Of a DNA stretch of 9,778 nucleotides, positions 1 through 5,520 are shown piece after piece. Under the pieces are notes generated by a model. It was not told where the DNA came from and ran no database searches. It worked only from the letters and a program-made list of their open reading frames with translations. A program made the translations under genes and the position numbers. How positions within the stretch are numbered: position 1 is the stretch's first letter; the number at the start of each line of letters is the position of its first letter. The DNA is from Thermoflexales bacterium (GTDB lineage: Bacteria > Chloroflexota > Anaerolineae > Fen-1058): positions 1-9,778 of the forward strand of contig JAUQXD010000783.1 of assembly GCA_030834835.1 (NCBI GenBank). The letters are read 5' to 3'.

Positions 1-1488
1 GCCGAGGTCGGCCCACTCAAACTCAGCGAGACGTTTGGCGATATTTTTGGCCGCACCCGGAATGATGTGTTTGTGCCGGGCAAGATTTTTGAGACGATTG
101 CGCTGGGCCTGATGGCGACATTCCTCTCAACGCTGCTGGCGATTCCGCTGAGTTTTCTGGCCGCGCACAACATCATGGCGCGCGTGCCGGGCGGCACGAT
201 CATCTACTACGTGATGCGGACGTTCCTCAATGTCGTGCGCGCCATCGACACGATCATCTGGGGGCTGATCGTCATCGTCTGGGTGGGGCTGGGGCCGTTT
301 GCGGGCTTGATCGCGTTGACGATTCACTCGGTGGCGGCGTTGGGCAAGTTGTTCTCGGAAGAGATCGAGCATATCGATGCCGGCCCGATCGAGGCTGTGA
401 CGGCGACCGGGGCCAATTTGCTGCAAGTGGTGCGTTACGCGGTCTTGCCGCAGATTTATCCACCGTTTCTGGCTTACACTTTGCTGCGCTGGGACATCAA
501 CATGCGCTCGGCTACGGTGGTGGGTTTTGTCGCGGGCGGCGGCATCGGAACCTTTGTAGTGGAAACGATTCGCAAGGGCGGTTATCGTGAATACGCGGCC
601 ACGTTGTGGGCGATTGCGGTGGTCGTGATTATCGTGGACTATGTTAGCGGCCGCTGGCGGCAGCGCATTTTGCAGGGTGACACCATGACCGTCACGACTG
701 CGCCGCGCCCGTTCTACACTTCACTGCGCACACTGGCTTATCTGGCGCTGGGCGCGGCGGTGTTCGCCTACTGTTGGGATGCCACACAAATCGATTTGCG
801 AAAGATGTTTGAACCCGCGCCGACGTTTGTTCGCCTGGTGGGCGATTTTCTCGCGTTCGATCTGACGCCCGGCGTGTTTGACACCGTGTTGAAGCAGATG
901 TTGATCACCATCTTTCAGGCATTGATGGCGACGGCGCTGGGTGGCCTGGCCGCGCTGCCATTCAGTTTTCTGGCGGCGCGCAATTTAACCGGACATGGCG
1001 CGCTGCCGCGCCTCATCTATTATGCGGCGCGCAGCGTATTCAACGTCCTGCGGTCGATCGAAGCGCTGTTGTATGTGGCGATCTTCGTCTTCTGGGTAAG
1101 CATCGGAAACTTTGCGGGCATGCTGGCGCTGGCGATTACGACGTTTGCGTTGATTGGCAAGCTGTTCTCCGAGGCGATCGAGAACATCGATCCCGGCCCG
1201 GTGGAAGCGATTGCGGCCACAGGCGCGACGCGCTTGCAGACGATTGCGTACGCGATCTTGCCACAGATCATTCCGCCGTTTATCTCGTACGCGATCTACC
1301 AGTGGGACATCAACATCCGCATTTCGACTATCATCGGCTTTGCGGGCGGCGGCGGCGTGGGCTTGCTGCTGTCCACGTACTTCGGGCAGTTGCAGTATCA
1401 TAAGGCGGGCACCGTCGTGCTGATGATCGTCGTCGTAGTAACGATTATGGACTTCGCCAGCGCGAAAATTCGCGAACGCATGATTTAG
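1..1488 (+). CDS. phnE: Phosphonate-type ABC transporter permease, PhnE-PhnE tandem fusion (5' partial)
   Basis: Inner-membrane permease that would form the channel of a PhnCDE-type importer for phosphonate or a related oxyanion, working with an ATPase (PhnC) and binding protein (PhnD) not in the window. The frame is open from base 1, so the N-terminus lies upstream. Numbering from the GTG at 67, the protein is two homologous halves of about 200 and 267 residues. Each has hydrophobic segments and an EAA-type ATPase-contact loop: GKLFSEEIEHIDAGPIEA at 93-110 and GKLFSEAIENIDPGPVEA at 364-381. Each loop is followed by a YAxLPQIxPPF stretch, WDIN, and a glycine-rich GFxxGGGxG segment. A separate PhnE is usually about 260-280 residues, so this equals two subunits in one chain. 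An internal ATG at 685 with AGGG seven bases upstream marks where the second permease would start. Family assignment is firm; the substrate is inferred. Confidence 0.9.
   Translation, partial: AEVGPLKLSETFGDIFGRTRNDVFVPGKIFETIALGLMATFLSTLLAIPLSFLAAHNIMARVPGGTIIYYVMRTFLNVVRAIDTIIWGLIVIVWVGLGPFAGLIALTIHSVAALGKLFSEEIEHIDAGPIEAVTATGANLLQVVRYAVLPQIYPPFLAYTLLRWDINMRSATVVGFVAGGGIGTFVVETIRKGGYREYAATLWAIAVVVIIVDYVSGRWRQRILQGDTMTVTTAPRPFYTSLRTLAYLALGAAVFAYCWDATQIDLRKMFEPAPTFVRLVGDFLAFDLTPGVFDTVLKQMLITIFQALMATALGGLAALPFSFLAARNLTGHGALPRLIYYAARSVFNVLRSIEALLYVAIFVFWVSIGNFAGMLALAITTFALIGKLFSEAIENIDPGPVEAIAATGATRLQTIAYAILPQIIPPFISYAIYQWDINIRISTIIGFAGGGGVGLLLSTYFGQLQYHKAGTVVLMIVVVVTIMDFASAKIRERMI
685..687 (+). 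other. Possible internal translation start of the second PhnE half
   Basis: An ATG in the permease frame is preceded by AGGG (674-677) at seven bases. A TGA in another frame (678-680) lies just before it, giving the arrangement TGACACCATG typical of closely packed genes. Initiation here would make a 267-residue permease, a normal PhnE length. It may be a relic of a former phnE1/phnE2 boundary or a working second start. This is seen in the sequence; the function is inferred. Confidence 0.4.
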
Positions 1489-1491
1489 GAC

Positions 1492-1533
1492 AATGCGCAA
1501 TTCATAATGCATAATTCACAGTGCATAATGATC
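1492..1533 (+). repeat. Degenerate heptanucleotide array (AATKCAT type), six units
   Basis: Directly after the permease stop, six 7-bp units follow in register: AATGCGC, AATTCAT, AATGCAT, AATTCAC, AGTGCAT, AATGATC. Each differs from a consensus AATKCAT by a few bases at most. The stretch is non-coding. It resembles short tandemly repeated heptamers known from some cyanobacteria and other bacteria. A second, looser stretch with recurring ACC(A/G)A at 7-8 and 15 bp spacing follows at about 1551-1597. Confidence 0.6.
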
Positions 1534-1602
1534 GGCGGTCGATTCGCCAGTGACCGATTGACCAATCTACTGATTACCAATTTACCAAGTAACTAATCCC
1601 CC

Positions 1603-2499
1603 GTGACCGACTTACCCATCATCATTGTCTCCTGGAATGTTCGCGAGTTGCTGGCGCGTTGCCTCGATTCAATCGTCGCCGAACTCGATCGATCTTCATT
1701 GTCCGGTCGTATCATCGCGGTAGATAATGCCTCGCACGACGGTTCACCGGACATGGTGCGCGAGCGTTTTCCGCATGTTGAGTTGATTGCCAGCGATCTG
1801 AATTTGGGCTTCGCGAAGGGCAATAACGTCGGGTTGCGGCTTGTCCCCGATTGCGAATTCGCGCTGCTGCTCAATCCCGACACAGAGGTGCAGCCCGGCG
1901 GGATTCAAACGCTGCTGGCCGGGATGCAGGCACGGCCGGATGTCGCCATAGCTACCTCGCGGCTGTTTTACGGGGACGGCGCGTTTCAGCACAGCGCGTT
2001 TCGTTTTCCGGGGTTGAGCCAGTTGTACATCGATCTCTTTCCCGTGCCGGGGCGGCTGTATGAATCGCGGCTAAACGGGCGCTATCCACGCCGACAATAC
2101 GAAGCAGGGCGGCCATTCGAGATCGATCACCCGCTGGGCGCGGTGATGTTGATTCGCGGCGAGGCGATGCGGCAAGTGGGCTTGTTCGACGAAAGTTTCG
2201 CGCTGTACTGCGAAGAGATCGATTGGGCCGCGCGCTTCAAAGAGGCGGGCTGGCACAACCTGTGTGTGCCGGCGGCGCGGATTACCCATCATGAAGGGCG
2301 CAGCACTTCACAGGTGAAAGTGGCCTCGTTCGTGAAGTTGTGGACGGCGCGATATCAACTGCACGTCAAGCATCCGCGGTTTACGCCGCTGCCGTTGGCA
2401 AGGTTGATCGTGGCGCAAGGGATGAAGCGCACGATACGTGGCGCATCGGCGGAGATGCGAGCGGCGTGTGAGCAGATCATCGATGTATGGAACGGATGA
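1603..2499 (+). CDS. Family 2 glycosyltransferase (rhamnosyltransferase/WcaE-like)
   Basis: Cytoplasmic GT-A fold enzyme likely to transfer a sugar from a nucleotide donor to a surface glycan or exopolysaccharide precursor. Residues 5-10 form the first strand (PIIIVS), followed by the nucleotide-binding VDNASHDGS at 40-48, NLGFAKGNN at 67-75, and NPD at 91-93 as the metal-binding DxD equivalent. A GAVMLIRGEAM block at 179-189 and the FDESFALYCEEIDW block at 195-208 supply the probable acceptor-side and catalytic acidic residues (E204, E205, D207). The length of 298 aa is typical of the short soluble members. The start is GTG: an in-frame TAA ends seven bases upstream, so no earlier start is possible. 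No Shine-Dalgarno is visible before it, only heptamer-like repeat DNA. Sugar specificity cannot be read. Confidence 0.88.
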   Translation: MTDLPIIIVSWNVRELLARCLDSIVAELDRSSLSGRIIAVDNASHDGSPDMVRERFPHVELIASDLNLGFAKGNNVGLRLVPDCEFALLLNPDTEVQPGGIQTLLAGMQARPDVAIATSRLFYGDGAFQHSAFRFPGLSQLYIDLFPVPGRLYESRLNGRYPRRQYEAGRPFEIDHPLGAVMLIRGEAMRQVGLFDESFALYCEEIDWAARFKEAGWHNLCVPAARITHHEGRSTSQVKVASFVKLWTARYQLHVKHPRFTPLPLARLIVAQGMKRTIRGASAEMRAACEQIIDVWNG

Positions 2500-2508
2500 T
2501 GCTCCGAT

Positions 2509-2745
2509 TCACGTCACTTTTTCGAGCAACTCAAAATAACGTTCGCGTGACATGCCCGCTGTGGTGAGATTGGTCCGGATGTGAGTGACGGGGACTTGAT
2601 GAGGACTGGACTTGATCACGACTGGGCGCAACACGCCAGGTTTGACCATCACGATATGATCGCCTTTTTGCCGACTGACGCTAAAGCCGTCCAGTTCAAA
2701 GATGCGAATCAGCGTGCGATAATCAATGGAAACCAGCTTAGGCAA
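2509..2745 (-). CDS. hicA: HicA-family mRNA interferase toxin
   Basis: Small (78 aa) dsRNA-binding-fold toxin of the HicA/YcfA family, which cleaves mRNA in the cytoplasm when free of HicB. Visible family traits are the N-terminal helix (YRTLIRIFELDGF, 9-21), the RQKGDH stretch at 25-30 with the catalytic histidine H30, basic/hydrophobic strands at 31-46, and a C-terminal AGMSRERYFELL segment matching the usual ISREEFLELL end. Most members have GSH where this has GDH. The start is TTG, eight bases inside hicB, with GGAGG (complement of 2752-2756) six bases upstream, so translation is coupled to the antitoxin. It converges with the upstream glycosyltransferase gene, leaving only nine bases between stops. 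Confidence 0.87.
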   Translation of the reverse strand: MPKLVSIDYRTLIRIFELDGFSVSRQKGDHIVMVKPGVLRPVVIKSSPHQVPVTHIRTNLTTAGMSRERYFELLEKVT

Positions 2746-3013
2746 AAGCGGCCTCCAACCGATTGATCTGGATTGGCTCGCGATGCAGCCAGCGGCTCGA
2801 ACCGGACTCGTGATAGTAGCCCGCTTCTTCCAGCACGGCGGTCAGGGTCCCCAGGCGCTGACACTCTTCCAGAAATAGCGTTACAGATTCCTTTAGAGCA
2901 GTCAGTGCGGCCTCGGGCGTGTCGCCAAAACTCGAGACAGTGAGTTCGGGACAGACGGCCACGATCTGACCGTCTTCTTCGAAAAGTTGGCTGGTATAGG
3001 GTAAACGTACCAT
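2738..3013 (-). CDS. hicB: HicB-family antitoxin
   Basis: Antitoxin that binds and neutralises HicA and usually represses its own operon. The N-terminal half has the partial RNase-H-like HicB fold: LPYTSQLFEEDGQIVAVCPEL (4-24), GDTPEAALTALKESVTLFLEE (30-50). The C-terminal 40 residues (GYYHESGSSRWLHREP onward) show no obvious ribbon-helix-helix or HTH, so DNA binding is not assured. The 91 aa length is at the short end. The start is fixed by an excellent ribosome site GGAGGAGG (complement of 3021-3028), seven bases from the ATG. Antitoxin-first order is the reverse of the classic hicAB order but is common in this family. It lies divergent to the second glycosyltransferase. Confidence 0.87.
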   Translation of the reverse strand: MVRLPYTSQLFEEDGQIVAVCPELTVSSFGDTPEAALTALKESVTLFLEECQRLGTLTAVLEEAGYYHESGSSRWLHREPIQINRLEAAFA

Positions 3014-3048
3014 ACTGGAACCTCCTCCAATGGATTGGTCTCAACAAA

Positions 3049-3054
3049 ATTATA
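3049..3054 (-). promoter_or_regulatory. Candidate -10 box of hicBA
   Basis: The complement reads TATAAT, a perfect -10 hexamer, about 36 bases before the hicB start. No good -35 is seen at 16-18 bp (CATGCT at 17), which would fit a weak or autorepressed toxin-antitoxin promoter. I saw no clear operator palindrome. Confidence 0.35.
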
Positions 3055-3074
3055 CAACAGCTCAGGAACACAGC

Positions 3075-3836
3075 ATGACAACTCTGGCCGCCATCGTTTT
3101 GACCAGGAACGAAGAACGCCACATCGGCGCGTGTCTGGATTCGCTGGCGTGGGCCGAGCGGTGCGTGGTCGTCGATTCGTTCAGCACGGACCGGACGGGC
3201 GACATTGCGCGCGAGCACGGCGCGGAAGTGATTCAACATCACTTCGTGGATTTTGCCGCGCAGCGCAACTTTGCGCTGGATCAAGTCGAGGCGGACTGGG
3301 TATTCTTCGTCGACGCCGATGAACGATCGACACCGGAGTTGGCGGCGGAGATTCAGTCGATTGTGGAACAGGGCGGGCAGGGGGTCACCGGCTGGCAAGT
3401 GCCGCGCTTGAATTATCTGTTTGGTAAACTCACCAAAGGCGCGGGCTATTGGCCAGATTGTCAGATGCGGTTATTGAAACGCGGCTGTGCGCGCTATACG
3501 CGGCCCGCGTCGGAGATCGTCGAGCTGGAAGGCCAATCGGGGTGTTTGATCAACCCCTTGATTCACTACAATTACGAATCGATCGCGCAGTTTCATCAGA
3601 AGCAGCGGGTGCGGATCGATTTCGAGGCGAAGAATCTGATCGCGCAAAACGCGAAACTAAAATTCTACACGCCGTGGTACATGACTATGAAGCATTTCTG
3701 GTGGCGTTTTGGGACGCTGGCGGGCTATCGGGATGGCGCACACGGTCTGCGGCTGTCGCTGCTGCTGGCCTATTACTTTGGCTACCGGTATTATCGCCGT
3801 GCGGCCGAGCTGGCGCGATCGGTCAAAAAGGTTTGA
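3075..3836 (+). CDS. Family 2 glycosyltransferase (WaaE/KdtX-like)
   Basis: A 253 aa GT-A enzyme of the group that includes lipopolysaccharide-core glucosyltransferase WaaE/KdtX; in a Gram-positive or monoderm host it would act on another surface glycan. Motifs, numbered from the ATG at 3075, are AAIVLTRNEERHIGACLDSL (5-24), VVDSFSTDRT (32-41), FAAQRNFAL (60-68), the metal-binding VDADE (79-83), and GYWPDCQMRLLKRG (124-137). A basic, aromatic C-terminal third (WYMTMKHFWWRFG, YYFGYRYYRR) may lie against the membrane. The ATG at 3030 is in frame but sits inside the hicB ribosome site and adds non-conserved residues. The ATG at 3075 has AGGA at 3064-3067 and begins right at the first beta strand, so I prefer it. 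The stop overlaps the -35 box of the tRNA operon. Confidence 0.87.
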   Translation: MTTLAAIVLTRNEERHIGACLDSLAWAERCVVVDSFSTDRTGDIAREHGAEVIQHHFVDFAAQRNFALDQVEADWVFFVDADERSTPELAAEIQSIVEQGGQGVTGWQVPRLNYLFGKLTKGAGYWPDCQMRLLKRGCARYTRPASEIVELEGQSGCLINPLIHYNYESIAQFHQKQRVRIDFEAKNLIAQNAKLKFYTPWYMTMKHFWWRFGTLAGYRDGAHGLRLSLLLAYYFGYRYYRRAAELARSVKKV

Positions 3837-3861
3837 CACGGCTTGCGGCTAGTGGTACAAT
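3833..3861 (+). promoter_or_regulatory. Sigma70-type promoter of the tRNA operon
   Basis: A perfect TTGACA (3833-3838), a 17 bp spacer and TACAAT (3856-3861) predict a start near 3868, about 43 bases before the first tRNA. The TGA stop of the glycosyltransferase (3834-3836) lies within the -35 box. Confidence 0.85.
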
Positions 3862-3910
3862 CTCGCGGCACTCAGCAGTGAGCATCTCTGCGTGGCACCA
3901 AAGTGAATAC

Positions 3911-4001
<91 letters not shown>

Positions 4002-4014
4002 TAGTGATGTGAAT

Positions 4015-4105
4015 GGGGAGGTGCCGGAGTGGCCGAACGGAGCCGCCTGCTAAGCGGTTGTAGGGCTTAATAACCTTACCCAGGGTTCGAATCCCTGCCT
4101 CCCCG
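4015..4105 (+). tRNA. tRNA-Ser (anticodon GCU)
   Basis: A 91-nt class II tRNA, 16 bases after the first. The acceptor GGGGAGG pairs with CCTCCCC (4098-4104), with discriminator G4105. The anticodon stem GCCGC/GCGGT holds loop CTGCTAA with GCT at 4049-4051, reading AGC/AGU. The long variable arm and T-loop GGTTCGAATCC are intact. CCA is not encoded. Confidence 0.96.
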
Positions 4106-4127
4106 CTTTACAAGTTAGCATAGTTAT

Positions 4128-4199
4128 ACCCCTGTAGCTCAGCGGATAGAGCGCGGCCCTGCGGAGGCTGAGGCTTGGGTTCAATTCCCAACAGGGGTA
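4128..4199 (+). tRNA. tRNA-Arg (anticodon GCG)
   Basis: A 72-nt class I tRNA. The acceptor ACCCCTG pairs with CAGGGGT (4192-4198), with discriminator A4199. The D stem is GCTC/GAGC with loop AGCGGATA, the anticodon stem CGGCC/GGCTG (one G-U) with loop CTGCGGA, and the T stem TTGGG/CCCAA. The anticodon at 4161-4163 is GCG, decoding CGC/CGU. A20 in the D-loop and C35 match known arginine identity elements. Most bacteria read these codons with ACG edited to ICG, so G34 is unusual. The loop differs from the common tRNA-Arg(CCG) loop CTCCGGA by one base. CCA is not encoded. Confidence 0.88.
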
Positions 4200-4204
4200 C
4201 AGAC

Positions 4205-4244
4205 AAATCGCACAGAGACTTTGCTGTGCGATTTTTGTTTGTTT
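4205..4244 (+). terminator. Intrinsic terminator of the tRNA operon
   Basis: A perfect 11-bp stem AAATCGCACAG (4205-4215)/CTGTGCGATTT (4224-4234) with an 8-nt loop, followed by a T-rich run TTTTTGTTTGTTT. It begins six bases after tRNA-Arg. Confidence 0.93.
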
Positions 4245-4273
4245 GGCAGAGGACCCCGGTCTGTGGCAAAGAT

Positions 4274-4305
4274 AACGCGCCCCCATCGCTTGATCGGGGC
4301 GCGTT
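4274..4305 (-). terminator. Hairpin after the multicopper oxidase gene, probable terminator
   Basis: A 10-bp perfect inverted repeat AACGCGCCCC (4274-4283)/GGGGCGCGTT (4296-4305), 26 bases past the oxidase stop. On the minus strand it is followed by ATCTTT rather than a clean U-run, so termination strength is uncertain. Confidence 0.5.
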
Positions 4306-4330
4306 GGTTCAGGCGTTGGCCGTTGGCGAG

Positions 4331-5374
4331 TTACGCTTCAATCGATAGCACGGTGACCATGCCAAACATGCCGTGGGCCGATTCGGCATGCGTCAGGATG
4401 TGGCAGTGGAAGGCCCACAACCCCGGCTCTTCGCACTCGATGAGTACATCGTAGCGCTCGCCCGGCGCGATGTTGAGCGTGTCGGCGTAGTAGGGCGCAG
4501 GCAGTGTCATGCCGTCTTTGGCAAAGACCAGCTGGTACATGCCGTGCAAGTGCATGGGGTGAATGAGCAGTCCTTCGTTCAGGTACCGGACACGCAGCTT
4601 TTGACCTTTTTTAGCCGTCAGCGGCTGGGTGTAGGGGAAGCTCTTGCCGTTGATGGTCAGGCCGATGCCGGTGTCGTTGAGCACCATCACGTATTCTTTG
4701 TCGAACGCAGGATCCTTAGACTTGTCCTTCGGTTCGATGATGAAGGACCCGATGAGACCTTTGGTCACCTGCTCGGCGGCATTGTGGTGCGAATGGTACA
4801 TATGTGAGCCGGGATTTCTGGCGACGAACTCATAGGTGTAAGATGAGCCGGGCGTAATGGGCGGTTGATTAAGATAGGGCACGCCGTCCATGTTGTTGGG
4901 CACCAGTACGCCGTGCCAGTGAACGCTGGTGCTTTCCGTCATCTCATTCTTACACACGACCCGCACCGTGTCGCCTTCCGTCACTCGGATTTCGGGGCCG
5001 GGCGCAATGCCGTTGTACGTCATAGCCCGAATTTTTTTGCCCGGCTCGATCTCCCAGTCCACCTGCCGGCATGTGATCTCGAAGACCTTCACGTTGCCGT
5101 CCAGGGTGAACTGGAGCGGCTTGCGCCAGAATGTGTCGTCTTTGCCGATGTTGTCCAGGAATTTCTTGACACCTTCCTCATGCAGGCGATCCATGTCTTT
5201 ATAGTCGGGGGTGGCCTGCGCGACCGGAGCCGCTTCGGCCATGCCGTCGCCCATCGAGGCCGGTTCGGCAGCCGGCGCGGGCGCGGCACAGGCGGCGGCT
5301 AATCCCAGCCCGGCTCCCGCCACGCTGGCGGTTCGCAGGAACTGGCGGCGCGAAAAATGAACTGCTTGAGTCAT
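4331..5374 (-). CDS. Two-domain multicopper oxidase, Tat-exported, probable lipoprotein
   Basis: Oxidises a substrate while reducing O2 to water, outside the membrane. Numbered from the upstream ATG at 5377 (348 aa): Tat motif SRRQFLRT at 9-16, a hydrophobic stretch, then LAAAC with C30 as a likely lipobox cysteine, and an Ala/Pro-rich linker to about 56. Two cupredoxin domains follow. Copper ligands are visible as HWH (153-155), HSH (195-197), HPMHLH (273-278) and HCHILTH (324-330), with M337 or M340 as possible axial ligand. Domain 1 has serine where a type 1 copper cysteine would be (YHSHH), so the only type 1 site is in domain 2, as in type B two-domain oxidases. Such proteins normally form trimers. 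The AGGAGG (complement of 5379-5386) lies five bases before the second ATG (5374) but only two before the first, so I prefer 5374. The substrate (metal, phenol or nitrite) is not readable. Confidence 0.9.
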   Translation of the reverse strand: MTQAVHFSRRQFLRTASVAGAGLGLAAACAAPAPAAEPASMGDGMAEAAPVAQATPDYKDMDRLHEEGVKKFLDNIGKDDTFWRKPLQFTLDGNVKVFEITCRQVDWEIEPGKKIRAMTYNGIAPGPEIRVTEGDTVRVVCKNEMTESTSVHWHGVLVPNNMDGVPYLNQPPITPGSSYTYEFVARNPGSHMYHSHHNAAEQVTKGLIGSFIIEPKDKSKDPAFDKEYVMVLNDTGIGLTINGKSFPYTQPLTAKKGQKLRVRYLNEGLLIHPMHLHGMYQLVFAKDGMTLPAPYYADTLNIAPGERYDVLIECEEPGLWAFHCHILTHAESAHGMFGMVTVLSIEA

Positions 5375-5390
5375 CATCTCCTCCTCAGGG

Positions 5391-5414
5391 ATGTAGAGTA
5401 AACGGAGTCTACAT
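5391..5414. promoter_or_regulatory. Inverted repeat over the oxidase -10/start site, candidate operator
   Basis: A perfect ATGTAGA (5391-5397), 10 bp, TCTACAT (5408-5414). It covers the -10 box and predicted start of the oxidase, the position expected for a repressor site. The regulator is unknown and I see no repressor gene nearby. Confidence 0.5.
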
Positions 5415-5433
5415 GAGATTCCACCTCTGTCAA
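5406..5433 (-). promoter_or_regulatory. Promoter of the multicopper oxidase
   Basis: On the minus strand: TTGACA (complement of 5428-5433), a 16 bp spacer, TAGACT (complement of 5406-5411). Predicted start near 5399, giving a leader of about 25 bases that carries the ribosome site. It is divergent from the peptidase promoter, which uses the same -10 sequence. Confidence 0.75.
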
Positions 5434-5447
5434 ATGATGTGCGTCAT
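5434..5447. promoter_or_regulatory. CRP/FNR-like dyad upstream of the oxidase -35
   Basis: The dyad ATGA-N6-TCAT partly matches the FNR-type TTGAT-N4-ATCAA (TGAT on one side, TCA on the other). Its centre (5440.5) is about 41.5 bp upstream of the predicted oxidase start, the classic activator position for this family. The match is imperfect. Confidence 0.3.
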
Positions 5448-5460
5448 AACACCGGGCAGA

Positions 5461-5489
5461 TTGACGATTGCCCGTACTGGCGGTAGACT
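5461..5489 (+). promoter_or_regulatory. Promoter of pepF-DUF952 operon
   Basis: TTGACG (5461-5466), a 17 bp spacer, TAGACT (5484-5489). Predicted start near 5496. It lies inside the longest possible peptidase reading frame, which shows that starts upstream of it (such as 5413) cannot be used from this promoter. Confidence 0.75.
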
Positions 5490-5520
5490 TATTTCACCTC
5501 ACGTTGTCAGGAGACAACCC

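Noticed and set aside
985..1512. Minus-strand ORF of 175 codons
   Set aside because: Antisense of the second PhnE half, Arg/Asp-rich composition typical of shadow frames in GC-rich DNA.
3030..3074. Upstream ATG for the second glycosyltransferase
   Set aside because: Lies next to the hicB ribosome site, has no ribosome site of its own and adds 15 residues outside the fold; ATG 3075 is preferred.
2709..3398. Minus-strand ORF of 229 codons
   Set aside because: Spans hicB in a different frame and the antisense of the glycosyltransferase; no motif and no start signal.
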